Source: Heterotrichella gracilis
Lineage: Eukaryota; Sar; Xanthophyceae; Tribonematales; Xanthonemataceae
Length of the DNA: 64,000 bases
Reading direction: 5' to 3'
Assembly (NCBI GenBank): GCA_032358255.1
Contig: JAULBX010029931.1
Span: 123,739 to 187,738, forward strand
Shown: piece by piece, positions 49,769-62,171 of the stretch
How positions within the stretch are numbered: position 1 is the stretch's first letter
Layout of the letters: each line of letters begins with the position of its first letter
Position numbers and translations under genes: made by a program
Notes under the pieces: generated by a model
The model's input: only the letters and a program-made list of their open reading frames with translations
Database searches by the model: none
Told to the model about the DNA's origin: nothing

Positions 49769-51251
49769 CCAGATAGGAATGTACTGCAGCATTGGAGGCA
49801 CAAGTGTGGGAGCCTTTCATATTCGTAGTGTCTCTGTATGCTGGACATTGATGAGGGCAAACGGCACCTTCACGCATTGGCGTGACTAGACCCTAGGCAA
49901 GGGTTCTTGCATGCTTGACACCCTAGGCTGCATGCAGCGTTCATAGGTCCCGTATCCTCGCTGGTATTCACACGTTGGCCAGGGCAACAAGCATCTTGAA
50001 TTAGGCATAACTTTTGCATTGACCCCAGGTAAGCAATATTCGTTGTTATCTATGAGACAAGGCACACATACAGGTACTTTGACACTACCCTAGTGATAAC
50101 TCGGGAGCAAGGGATTGCATCGATGGGTGGCATCGTGCCCTGATACCTTCAAAGAGGTGTGCAGACATGTACTTGGTGACGCGCTCCCCGCTCTCAGTCA
50201 GGCCGCCATCATCACCAGCAGCCAGGTGAACGGTAAACTGATCCGTCACCTGTGCGATGAATTTGTACACCCCTGGAAACCTGGCGCGCTGAGGGGGCGG
50301 GAGCTGCGGGGAGGGCAACAAAGTGGGTTGGTTACCCTAACAAGGATCCCAGCCTGGGTTATTCAGATGCAGCTGGGACAGGGTGCAACCAATTCATCCA
50401 CGCCGAATATGCTAGATAGCTGACTCCCCAGGGATTATAATGTACAACTGGACAGGTACCGATGCACCACAGACTGGGGCGTGTTGACAATAGGGTTTGA
50501 ACAGCGAGGGCTGGTGGAATGTGCCCTTGTTAAGGGTTTTGCCCACCTCTGGCGACTTGCTGAGGGGCGGCGTTCGACCCCCCTCCCGTGCTGGTGTGGG
50601 TGCTGGGCGGGGGTGGGGGTGGGGGTGGCTGCATGGGCCTGGTTTGTGCTGGTGCTGGTGCAGGGGGCATGAGCGGGGTCCTGAAAGCAGGGATGCAGAG
50701 AGCACTCAGCCAATTGAGTGCTCGGGAATACAGGGGTATAAATTACACCGTATAATACCCTCAACAGGGTCGGGGTACTCACTCCGTTGCGCATTGAGAT
50801 CTCGGTAGTGTGTGCAGGATGCAGCTGCCAAGATTTTTAAATTTAGCATATGGATGGTTTGCAAAGGAGCTTTGGAGAAGGCGGCTGCACGGAGCCCGGT
50901 AAGATGCTGCATGCAAAAATATAAGACAAGATGCATGCATATGCAGTCCAAGTCTGCCTGTCCACCCACCACCTCAGTACATGCTCACTAGAGCATTCGC
51001 GCAGTTTATCACAAATTGCAAAGTTCTACCGCTGCTCCACCCGCCTGCATGCATCTGCTCGTCTTCCCCAATATGCATGCGTATGATAAGGCACCCACCT
51101 GCGTGCTCAGCCGCTGCTCCACCTCCCGACACAGATCCACCAGCTCCTGCTTTTCCAGGCACTCACGGGAGTCAACGTGGTTGGTGGCGAGGTAGGACTT
51201 GAGCTTGCGTGCCGTTTGTGAGGACCAGTCGGTGCCTTGCACTTGGTCCAT

Positions 51252-52560
51252 GTGTGCGGCTAGCGCAAACCTTCACGACTGACGAGCACCGATATGCAAA
51301 AATAAATTTTGCAGGGTTGCTCATGTGACGCTACGCCAAAGCTCCTGTTCCTCCCTGTTATTAAGTTAAACTGGCCATTTTTTCGCAGCGGCCGGTTGGG
51401 CTTTCTCAGAAAGTTTCTCAGAAAGTTTCTGCCAGTCCCCGTCTTGGGCCCCTTCGTCCCCGTCAGTGAAACTGCAAACAACAAGCTACAGAAGTGGTTC
51501 ATGTTGCCAGTGCCACTGCCGGGGGGCATGTCATGCATATGGCTGTGTGACATGCGCTTGCAAAGTGACCCCGCATGCCTGGTGTCATTATTGGCACCTA
51601 CTGCCATATGCCATGCTTGCGTTTGAAACCAGTGGCACAATCCATGACGTGAAATTTTAACAGGGAATTAGGTGCTAGGGGCCTGTACAAGGACTGATGG
51701 GATCCCTCTGCGCCAGCCAAGTATGTGTAATTTCAAAGACATGTGACCTGACAACTCTTCCCATTCCTACATAGCCCTAATGCGCCCAAGAATTTTGGCA
51801 GCAGTTGTAAGGGCTGGTATGTCCACGGCGTGCTACGACGGCTGCATCAATTATACAGGAGCAATATGGTCAGCAAGCACTGTACCTGGTGGATAAGCTA
51901 AAACAACACACAAAAATAGGCAAGAAGCAACCCTGTCACAAAGCAGGTAAAAAACAACGCTCACAAATCACGACCTAGGCAAGAACTGTGAACATATAGC
52001 TTGATTATCATTTCATATTAGATGATAATCGAGCTGAAAATAGTACGTATTACGCCAGTGTCATGTGGACGTATTCGGTAAGTATAGTGAAGCGCCATCG
52101 CACAAGGTACTCCATAGAGAGAGGGTGGCATGGCACAGCCAGTCAATCCACCATCCCCGCGACACACGGTGCAATACCACGCGCCAATTAATGGAGTAAA
52201 GGAATGCAACGTGAGAGAAGATCATTCAAGCCGCAGAAGACTTGTCTCTATCATATATCACTGAACCAGATAGGGAAGACTCGTTATCAGCCTTGCAAAT
52301 GGTGCTGGAAAAATAGAGCTCAAGCCCTGGAGTCCAATCCTGGACAATTGAAATTAAACGAGGTCAGGCATGAAATTAATTTCCACAGCTACTACTATGC
52401 TGCAGCATGGGAAGAGCAGGGATCATTATAGAGGAGCTGTGGTCCATGGGGGCAAAATCCTGACCACCCATGTCCCCCGATCCATGAATGGCGTGGCCCC
52501 TGTGATACTATCCTGCTGCTGGCTGCCATGCAGATTCTGGATGGTGCTGGCGCCAATCAC
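51252..52560. other. Upstream region of MYND2 and 3' flank of lectin-like gene C
   Basis: The block 51310-51610 is similar to the region upstream of MYND1. It contains a doubled TTTCTCAGAAAG. No gene found. Confidence 0.55.
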
Positions 52561-55512
52561 CTATGATGCCTCATTGCGGAACCCATCCTTCCAGGCACCA
52601 TCAACCTCCTTTGTTCCATCAGCTGCGACAGCCTTCACTGGGAAGTGGGGGCTGTCCGCCTGATCTACCTTGGGTGTGCCGGGCTGTGGCTGGCAGGCGG
52701 GGTTTGGGGCAGGCTCCTGGGATGCAGCGGCTGCGCGGGCAGCCTTGCGCCGGCGAACCTGCAGCGTACCACAGCGGAACGTGAGGCTGCATGGCATGCA
52801 ACCATGAATTCTGTTGCACTGATGCCGGGGCACACATGGACAGGTACGACAGGGATGGGGCAATCCGTGGTCAGAGTTGAAGTACTGCACCGCAAACCCT
52901 ACACCCTAATCCTAAACCCAGACAGATAGGTGCTGTACTTGTACTGGCACTCACCACAACCAAGATGAGCACCAGAAGCAGCATGATTGCCACAGTCATA
53001 CCGACTGCAATGCCAACGGTGTGGCTGTGAGAGCCGCTGCTGGTGCTGGTGCTGGTGCTGGTGGTGTCATTCCCAACCGTTGGCACGTGCCATCCAGACC
53101 TCCACCCAGGCGCCACGATGGGGGTGGCTGGGGCTGTAGGAGGTGGGGCAACGGGATAGTCCTGCAAGCAACAGACAACACATAAATACATGTCCACGTT
53201 TTTAAAAATGATATTCAATGAATAATGCATTTAATAGACGGCAATCAATTGAAAAATATCTGGCAACATGGGACACGCCTGCAGATTGTGGAATCCACAC
53301 GATTAATTGGAAGGTAATGCCCAACCCTGCAATGTGCATTGTATGTGCATTGTATACACTGCTTTTATGGGCTTTGTGATTCACACCTTCCCATTGATGG
53401 TGATATTAGCCCCTGGTGCACATGCCAATCCTAGGCTTGTCATTGCCTTGGCCAGGCTGCCATCAAATGCAGCTGCTACAAGCCTCTCAACCACCACAAC
53501 CCCCTGGGTGGTGGCAAGGACCAGGCCAAGCGTGATGTTGATGTTGGGGGCAGGGGTGGTGGTCAGCAGGCGGCGGCGTGTGCCAATGGATGCGATGGCA
53601 GTAGTGCCGTTGGCGGTGTCGGTGGTGTTGGGTCCGGTGGTGGTGGTGGTAGTTGTATTGCTTGTTGCGGTGGCTGCTGTGATGGTGACTGCCAGTCCAT
53701 CACTGCCAAGCAGGGTGGCCAGCGCTCTTCCCACCACCGCCTGCTTGTCCTTGGGGAAGGTGCTCAGGGCTGTGCCGGAGTCTGCGCATGAAGGATGAGG
53801 GGGATCAGGGCTGGGCTGAAGCATTTGCTAGGGTCAGAAATTGAATGAATATGTGATCATACAATGCATTTCCAGTTGCATGGATGAAACATTCCCAGCT
53901 AGAAGTGGTTCTGCAACACCAGGGTGCATGATGCCAGCGCGTGATTGGACCCCTCACCTGCCAGCACGTGCATGGTGACATTGACCATTGTCACTGGTAG
54001 TGGGGGTGCGGGGGGGGGGGGCAAAATCTTGGTAAAATCTGTCAGGGTGAGTGTCTGTATGGCTGAGTCGCCGTCGCTGTAGTACATGTTTGCCTGCAAC
54101 TCACCACGGAAGGCATAGTAGTCCACACTCACGTCGTCAACCTGGGAGGAAAGGGGAGGGGCAGATGCGGGTCAGGTCAGGGACAAAGGAGGATTGTGAA
54201 GGCTAATGGCATATAGAATGCCATTAAGAGGATAATGGGAAACGCAAATGCAATCTTACATGAGGTCAATGATCAGTGAATCGTCAACACGAGCCTACAG
54301 GGTTTTACTACCTGCTTGCCACGGCACTCACCCTAGCGCTATTGTCCTTGACCAGCGGCAGAGAGTAGATTATCGCGGTAAGGTTCACCCATGGCGGCAT
54401 CTTGGCAGCGCGGAGGATGTCATACATGGCTGCCACAATTGCGGCACCAGTCATGTGGTAGTTGCTGCCCATCCAGTCATCCTCCTCGGGGATTGGAGAG
54501 GGGTCAGCCATGCCTTCCAGGATGACATCTGGGATCATGTGGATGGCGATGTCGCACACCGACACACCAAAGCGAACAGCTGAGATGGTGATGTAGGTGC
54601 CCTGGCCCTGGCAGGGGATGTATGCGCGCACGCCAGCGGGGATGGAAAGCCCCTGCAAGGGGATGGGAGACGGACGTATAAGGACACAAGGGGGTGGGAG
54701 GGAGTGGGCCAGAAAGGAGGGAAAACAACAGCGCAACAGTTTGCCACGAGGCTAGGCAATAGCCCGCACCTTCACGCAGGGTGGGTTGAAGATTCCCCCC
54801 TTGAGAGAGTCATAGCCCACAGAGATGGTGGCGTGGGAGATGCCACCGCTCAGTATTTCAATGGCAGCGAGGGCTGTGGCGTTGGGCTGCACAAGGACAG
54901 TGGGGTGAGAGGGTCAATGAGGCAAGGGAGGGGTGGAGGAGGGGGCACTGGTACTCAGCCATTGCTTGGGCCATTGCAAGTGCAGCTGGGTCACATAAAC
55001 CTGTAGCAAAATGTGTATTCACTGCATTTCGAGTACTCACCAGCCTCATGGCCCAGTACTGCGTGCCTCCAGTCCGGGTGGTGGCGCAACTTGCGCAGCT
55101 GTTGTCCAGGGCCTTGTAGGGATTGTTGAACCCTACCATAGATGACTCCTTAGACCCGCTATAGATATTCTCAGCGTCACCTGTGTCAAGGACAGCATAA
55201 AGACAATTAGCACTAATATCTGGTTGTAAGCCGCTTGTACAGAGTTCATCGAGGTGGACGTGGACAGAAAGGGGGGGTGTATTGCATGCATATAAACCTG
55301 CCGAAACAAAGGATTCGCTGATCTGACTGTGAAATCTGTTCCCACTCTAGAGTCTCACACGTCTCACCGCAGGTATAGTTGGTGATCTTGCGGATTCCGT
55401 TTAAGTCTAAGGCGCTGTTTTTGACGGTAGCCACCACCACGCACGGGTGGCAAACCGCCAAAAACATCAAAACTTGCAGCACCATCGATGTCCGGAACGG
55501 CAAGGCCGCCAT
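52561..55512 (-). CDS. F-type-lectin-like type I membrane protein (gene C)
   Basis: Paralogue of gene A with the same eight-exon layout: 55512-55368, 55180-55041, 54886-54770, 54652-54332, 54141-53958, 53781-53387, 53161-52955, 52758-52561. All junctions are in phase, giving 568 residues. The start MAALPFRTSMVLQVLMFLAV is a signal peptide. The lectin-like domain has KALDNSCASC, QYWAMRL, AIEILSGG, NPPCVK, CQGQGTYITI and SVCDIAIHM. The second domain contains DPSPIPEEDDWMGSNYHMTG, and the linker is a short PPPPAPPLP run instead of gene A's long Pro/Gln repeat. Then come Thr/Asn-rich sequence, an RRRLL motif, an STSTSTSS stretch, one membrane helix (VGIAVGMTVAIMLLLVLILV) and a basic tail starting VRRRKAARAAAASQ. 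A minus-strand TATATA lies near 55696. Intact. Cell-surface location is inferred; the ligand is unknown. Confidence 0.82.
52893..52921. repeat. Telomere-like tract in gene C intron 7
   Basis: AAACCCTACACCCTAATCC-type degenerate CCCTAAA units shortly after the donor of the exon encoding the membrane helix. Confidence 0.65.
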
Positions 55513-56654
55513 CTCTGCCAGTGAAAAGAAATCTGTACTGCAAACTGACAGGTGTTTTCAATTCTGTTCTACAAAAGTCTTTTCTCAACACGTTTTGTAA
55601 GAGGACCAATTGGATTCCTCAGACAGGACATGTGGTGACACGATTGTCAAGCAACGAACGGTCCAGTGCAAAACTTTGGCATACAGTGCAGCAGTATATA
55701 CCTAACTTTGTAACTTGAGGTCTATGGAAGCTGAAGCAAAGGTGAAGCAGAGCGAAGTCTCACGGGGTGGTTGACTGGTTTCAGATCTGTGTGCGTGCGT
55801 ACGTGGAACCAACAACTAGTAGACAGAAGGTATCAGGCGGTAGGCGTTACCAAACGGAGGAGGTGCGGAGAAAGTGACTGATTGGAAACAGGTTTTCAAC
55901 AATGGTCTCACACATTGCTGCCTTTTCAAGAAGATTCAAAGCGGGAACGTTCCCGCCAGTCCGCTGCCCGCCGACCGGTCACTTCCACTCCGCCTTTCAC
56001 TCCGCCATTCCACCTGGTGCCACCTTGTCCTTGGGCCTTTAAAAGGCGATTAAATTATATCGCCTCCATAATAGTCACCAGGATATTGGCACAGTACAAT
56101 CCCTGTGCAAGACAATATCAGCCACAAACTGTTTGGTTTTCAACCCTTGCGGCATGCAACAGGCGGTGGGGGCAAACTCAATTGAGCTGCAAGACTGGCT
56201 ACTTGCGGCTGCTCTTCCCCACCCAGGGATGGAGAAGAGAAACAACAACGCCACAACAACAGCGGTGCACAACAAATCAGCAACAGCAAAAGCTTCGAAA
56301 TGATTGCCTCTCCAAGCATGTGTGTGTGCGGGGGCTGCAGGGGCCATGGGATGCGTAAGCTGTTGCCTCCCACTTCCAAGACATGCACTTATAATCCACT
56401 ACACTGTTAGGAACATAACGCCAAGTCAGCTTAAAACACAAATTCTATCTCTTGCCAACATCAGCGCCAGCACCACCAAGCAGCGGTGGTGAATTAAACC
56501 CTAAACATACAACCTAAACCCTTAACCCTGCACAGCGCCAGCATCTAGCAGCATCAAGCAGCAGCAGTGTAGTAAACCATATAGACAACATAACAAGAAA
56601 ACAAGCGGTATTATCTTTGGCACGTGGCCAGGGCTTGTGTTCTAAAACTTATCC
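55513..56654. other. Upstream region of lectin-like gene C and 3' flank of MYND3
   Basis: A minus-strand TATATA near 55696 lies about 185 bp upstream of the gene C start. Degenerate telomere-like sequence lies at 56494-56530. No gene. Confidence 0.5.
56494..56530. repeat. Degenerate telomere-like tract
   Basis: TAAACCCTAAACATACAACC followed by more CCCTTAACCC-like units in the 3' flank of MYND3. Confidence 0.6.
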
Positions 56655-59446
56655 CTAGGCTGCTGACAGTCCCTTGCGCTTCGAACATGTCTCCCTGTGC
56701 ACCGGCCAGTGTGCATGCTGGCACTTCTCCCCGCAGTACCGTACCCCCTTGCACTTGCACAACTGCAATCGCACCCCCTCACCCTCCCGGACCCCACACA
56801 TGGCGCATGCATGCTTCTTCTTCTTTGGCTTGCCATCCCCAGCGCCACTGGACGACCCCCCTGCCCTGCCCGTTGCTGCGGGCGCTCTCCCTTTTGACAC
56901 ATCTTTCCTGTCCCCCCCTTGCTTGCCCCCCACCTCCGTCACCCCATGCCATGCAGCCTGCAGCTCCCCCCTCACAACATACATGTGCACCTTGTCATCT
57001 TGCTCCCTGACCTCCTTCGCGTACAGCATCCCCACCCGCGACCTTGGCTGCTGAGCATCGCGCTCCGCCTCAATCGAGGAAAAAACCGTGTGCATGTACT
57101 TGGTCACTTCATCAGGCAGGGGAGTGGGTGCCAGCAGCGCCCTCCAGCCCATTGCCTGCAGGGCAGGGGTATCGCAACCAGGCCATCCCAAGGGGAGCAA
57201 GCCATGCCCGGGAGGGACCAAGGGGAGGAGCTGGGCCAGGACCTGCGCATGGAGAAAGGAGCATATATATAAATGGATTCATGCAGAGATGCATGAATTG
57301 GTTTCAGAGGTGCAATGGACCACACTGTGAGAGTTGAACGCGGCTGCAAACCTCCAAAAAGGGTCGTAATCGCACCGTGTTGTAACCCCAGCAATCAGCA
57401 GCTTGGTGAGCCCCCACCAAACTCTGTTTGCCACAGGGGGGAAAGCAGGGTGGAACACAGAGTGCAGCACCAGGCGGTCTTCTTCAGGGTCCGAAAACAC
57501 GTCATCCAGGACAAACCCTTCCTCGTCAATTTCTACTGCCATGTGAGAGGTGCATGTGTCCTGCAGCATGATGTGCATGAGGTGCACCTGCAGAGGGTGT
57601 TGGGTAGGGTGTTGGATAGGATTTTTATTAGGGTGTTAGAGGGTGTCACCAGGCAGTGTGCACAGGCAGTGTAAACTTTACATGCGCATGTGCACCAGAA
57701 GAGCGGTCCAAGTCCAGGGTTCAGAATGGTTTGTGGACATGAATTCACCCAAAAACGTGCATGGCAACCCTGTCAATGGTTGGTCAGCTAGGCAGCACGC
57801 GGGTGCGATACAATGTCCCATAATCAAGATTTGCAATTGAAACATCTCAGATGTGACATCTGTGATCACTTAGACGCACTCTCCTACGCCACAAGTACAG
57901 CAAGTCACTATGATCACAAGGCAGAGTGAGAGCTCCCACCCGTACCATACCCACCTTGTCCCTGTACTCCCCTGATACAAATGCGCTCCCCTTGGTAGGT
58001 GAGAACAGGATGGTGCCACTTGGCAAGCTGTGGTCGATCACACAGGGCAGGATGCCCAGCAGCCTATTCCAGCCCCCTGCACACAAGGAAAACACCTAAA
58101 ACCTTAGGTAGCGATTGTAACTATGCCAGCTAGATTTTTGACACTGCATGCAAACTGGCTGCTGAGGCGCCCCTATCATGTGGCCATTATACAAGCAAAA
58201 TAGTCTGTGAGCACCCTACTGATCGAAAAGAACCAGGGACACACGTGCCCCATCAGCCACATAACTAAAGCTAGTATCATTTGACGGGCCAGCATTTGCA
58301 AGGTTGTGGATTTCCTTCCACCTACCATTTGTTGCAATGTTATATAGCTCGGTAGCCGCCAGCCACAGGGGATACACCTCTGGGTCATCCCATGCATCCT
58401 CGTCCATTGACATCCCTGCACAGAGTTTCCGTGTTGATGATTGCGGTCTTGAAGTTGCACATAATGAAACATACATTTCATGTTACCATCAGAAATGGCC
58501 ACGGACCTGCTTACCAAAATCATATAAATTGTCTATTGCATTATATATGTGGAAAAATGATGTAATTGACAGGCAACAAAATCCTGCCAAAGCTTCCGTA
58601 GGTTCTTTTAGACATTTTAACAGGTCAATGCAAAATACTACACCTTGTTGCTCGTTTGCCGAGGGTGAAACACCATTGAACCTCCGCAGCAGATGGAAAA
58701 TGCCCCACACCATCACTCTACATAAGCAACCCTCCTATGACCATCATTAGGAGTCATTATTGCGCCTGAAGTAAAACCTCAATCTGTGTAGCCGTGCCAA
58801 AGCTCTACACTGGTGCCCAAACCCCTGTGTGCGCCCCCCACCTGTACAACCGCTGCACAATGTCGGTGTCGTAGTACAGCCTTACAGCGGTGACAGGATC
58901 CTGCTGGGTCATGGCAAATGCCCACCGGCTGAGTTTATATAGCGACCCTGGGTCCTCCATCAGGGGCAGCGCGGCCTTCCAGAAGTCCTGGCGGTGCAGC
59001 ATGCGGTGGAAGGGGACGGTGCGGGTCTGCGGAGGGGGGATAGTGGGGAGAGCTATTTTAGCGTGTATGGAGAGTAGGAGGAGAGGTGTGTTCAAAGTGG
59101 AAGTTTGGCAGAAAGAGGTGGGTGAATCGGCTGTGTCAGAAGGGTAGGATACAGATCTTGGGATACAGGGGGAGATAGTACATGCACAGGACTTAGAAAA
59201 GGGGATGTGGAGATGACTCAGTTCAAATTCACCACAGTTGGAGACGCAGATGTGGTGTTGGTAATGCAGATGTGCGACCAAGGGGCCAGGGCACACCTGT
59301 GCTGGTTCAGGGTGTGTACACATATGGCTAGGTACCACGTGGGCGGAGGCAAATCCAATGTGCCTGAGGGTATATCAGATCCTTGGTAGTGCAGGTGGTG
59401 GGGCACACGCAATGGAGAGGTGGAAGGACAGAGTCACCGGAGATGC

Positions 59447-59466
59447 AGGGTTTAGGGTTTAGGGTA
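59447..59466. repeat. Telomere-like tract in MYND3 intron 8
   Basis: Three near-perfect TTTAGGG units (AGGGTTTAGGGTTTAGGGTA). Confidence 0.8.
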
Positions 59467-61561
59467 GAGGTGCACGGTCCCTGGTGCGTGGTACCACGTG
59501 CACGTGCATATTGGTTGTGGCAATTCATTGTTTGTGTGGTGGCGCATAGTGTGGCATACACAACAGGGTGTGCTGCAGGTGGGGAGGGGAATGTGGACCC
59601 TACCTTCAGCCCACCAAATGGCGGCCACAGGAACCCTTCGCATGTCCACCCCAGTGGGGTCTGGCTTATCAGGAGGTTCAGGTAGTCGCACTTTTCCTGG
59701 TCACTAGTATGCCTCCCTGGTGCATGCGGCTTGCGCAGGAAATCGCACACGCGGGCTACCAGCTTATGCTGCAGAGGGGGGCATAGTGGGGTAAAATGTA
59801 CTGCAGGATAGGTTAGGTAAAAGTGTGGAGGCGGCATGAGACCCAGAGGATGGATGGCGAGTGCTGCCAAAACGGGAAAAATAACAATGTGATGCGCATG
59901 GGAAACATTAGTGGTGCCTCGACAAAGAAAGGCGGGGGTGGGACGTTACATGTGATCTCAGGGTTGTTATGCAACTACAAGACCATACAACTGAACCACA
60001 AAAGACATGCTGCAGCTTAATTTGGGTGCAGGGTGCAGATTAGGGCTTTGCTGGGGTCACATCCACGAAGAGATACAAAGGTTTCGGTGTTAGTATCAGG
60101 TCACAGCCCCCCACGTTCTAGGATTATTCTTGCAATACAGGGAGCATACCAGTATAGATATGCCTCAAGGTCAAACATGCCCCAAGGCTTTTGGTCTAGG
60201 ATTCTTGTTCCAAGCTATTAGGACCTAGCCAAGGGTTCCGACACGCACCTCCATGGTATCATCATCCACCTGTCCCTCCTCATACATCTGTGTCAAGGTG
60301 GATATTGCATAGCTGATCACCTTTCCTGTGAACTCAGGTGTCACACCCTCCACCTGCGCCACTGGCCCTTTCGCACCCTCCGGAAGAGCCATCCTAACAA
60401 GACAGGGGGTCAATACCCTCAGCTGGCGCGCGTATCCTTGCATAGGATTGCACCCCTGCCCCCTGCCCCCCGCTGCGCTGTGCATCACTGCCGCTATCGC
60501 CGCCACCATGTCCCAGCCATCCTGTTGGTAAAAAGGGCCCCCTCTGGCTGTGATCTCTCCTGTCAGGAATTCCACCGCCCCCGGCATATCCAATACTGCT
60601 TTGCCAGTCACCAAACCCCTGTTTACGGCCTCACGCAACACACAGGGCTGCCGAGTATATGGCCCTCCGATCAACCTGTTGGAGCTTGATGAGTGCTGGC
60701 AGCAGTGGCGCATCCCTGCCGCTGAAAAAGCGCTGCATGCCTTCGTGGATTGTTGAAATCTTGTTCCACAGCAAAAGCAGCATCTCGCTGCATGCATTGG
60801 TACAAGGTAGGGCTGCAGTTTTGAGAGGAGGGTTGGCGCCTGCGAGCGCTGCCAGTGCGGTGATGTACTTTATGACCTCCCCTGGCACACCCGCATCTAA
60901 TATACACCTGGAAACACACACCACAGAACGAAGAATTTGGTACACCTCCGTGGTACACATGCGTTGTGGTGCAATTGGTGGTGCCTGTGAACATAGCCCA
61001 CTCATCAGATATGTTCCAGAATATCTGGAGGGTACCCAAGGGCTCTATTCCCGCGTCCCCCGCCATGGCCTGCTGTTGGGTGCACTCACCAGCACACGCA
61101 GGGCAGCAGCACATTTGCCACTCGCGCTTCCTCCTTCTGCTTCTCTCTATCTTCTCTGTCTGGACCGTCTACTTTGCCTCATCCCAGTCAAGCTCAGGAG
61201 GGCGCGCTGCAAGGGAGCAGCAACACACCAGTGAACATGAGTGCAAAGACATGCATTTGCCAGGGCTGGTCCGCAAATTGCCAACAGCTACCAACAAATG
61301 CCAATGGAGCCCCCGATTTTGCAAATGGCACCACCAACTAGTAGAATCAGGTGGTTCAGGTTAACCTAAATGGCGCCCAAAACCCTCCACTTACCCTGCA
61401 GGGGGGGGGCGAAGAAGAGCGCCACCAACAAGTTAGTACTGATGCAAGGCACCACAGTGCACTGCCAGGTGTTTAGCAACATACTTACGGGCACCTTGCC
61501 AAATTCCCACAAACACCTTACATCATCCTGCACAGATAGCCACCACAATCCCACATAAGGG

Positions 61562-61684
61562 TCCCCGACGTAAAGCCATACGCACCCGCATATGTAAAAA
61601 CCCTGCCAGCTATGTAGGGTTTAGGGTTTAGCCCAGGTGTTGCCCAAAACCCATACCCACCAGCAGATGTGAACCCTGCCAGCG
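61562..61684. repeat. Exon-edge duplication separated by a telomere-like tract (MYND3)
   Basis: The 3' edge of the 61927-61661 exon and its donor (AACCCTGCCAGC with CCATACCCACCAGCAGATGT) has a second diverged copy at about 61566-61610. Two to three TTTAGGG units at 61615-61630 lie between them. Confidence 0.7.
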
Positions 61685-62153
61685 CGCGCCCCAACATCAC
61701 GACGATGGCAGAGTCGATTGCGGCAGGCGCAGGTAGTGTCCCGCCCGGTGCGCAAGCCTCTCCCAAGGTGGAAACAACCCGGTTGCATCGCCAGGGGAAG
61801 AAGGTTACCATGGCTCGAAGCCCCCCGTTGCGCCACATGGCGGGCCCTGCCAGGGGGGTACAGCAGGTGGGCTTGCACACACAGGTGATCAGTAGGCCCT
61901 TGTACCCATTGGCAAAGCTCAGGATTTCTGTGGAACAAGGGAGGGGCGGTTGGAGGACACTGGCCTGACTGTTTCAAACACTTGTGCACTGTAGTAAAAG
62001 AGCACTGGCTGACGAGGGTGCACAGAATTGCGTGCGCTACCCTGCTCAGGTTGACGATTTAAGCTAATTTAGTGACTCTGCCAGCCATCTTTTTGGAGGA
62101 CGACAAAATAAAGCTGGCTAACCAACTCTCTAACCACGCCTCTGTGCGTTCCC

Positions 62154-62171
62154 TTTCTTTCTTTCTTTCTA
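62154..62171. repeat. (CTTT)n microsatellite
   Basis: Four to five CTTT units in a MYND3 intron. Confidence 0.8.

Larger units (their letters stand above)
43495..51251 (-). pseudogene. MYND zinc-finger gene, copy 2 (full set of exons, damaged)
   Basis: Thirteen exons: 51251-51099 (MDQVQGTDWSSQ, then SRECLEKQELVDLCRE, a SAP/ARMET-like helix pair), 50680-50547 (Pro/Gln linker), 50303-50147, 49308-49128, 48629-48375, 47911-47794, about 47626-46974 (longest, helical), 46584-46420, 45865-45681, 45284-45190, 45006-44885, 44493-44269, 44133-43495. The last holds an intact MYND finger: [39 protein letters not shown]. Lesions: the linker exon is 134 nt (out of phase); exon 3 lacks 2 nt at its donor; the exon 7 acceptor is CCAA|G instead of CCAG|G; 8 nt are lost near its end, giving a TGA; a TAC-to-TAG nonsense lies in exon 9 (RL*FDTDIVQ). 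Intron 3 carries a 398-bp transposon. Unknown function; probably a pseudogene, though the C-terminal exons remain open. Confidence 0.75.
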
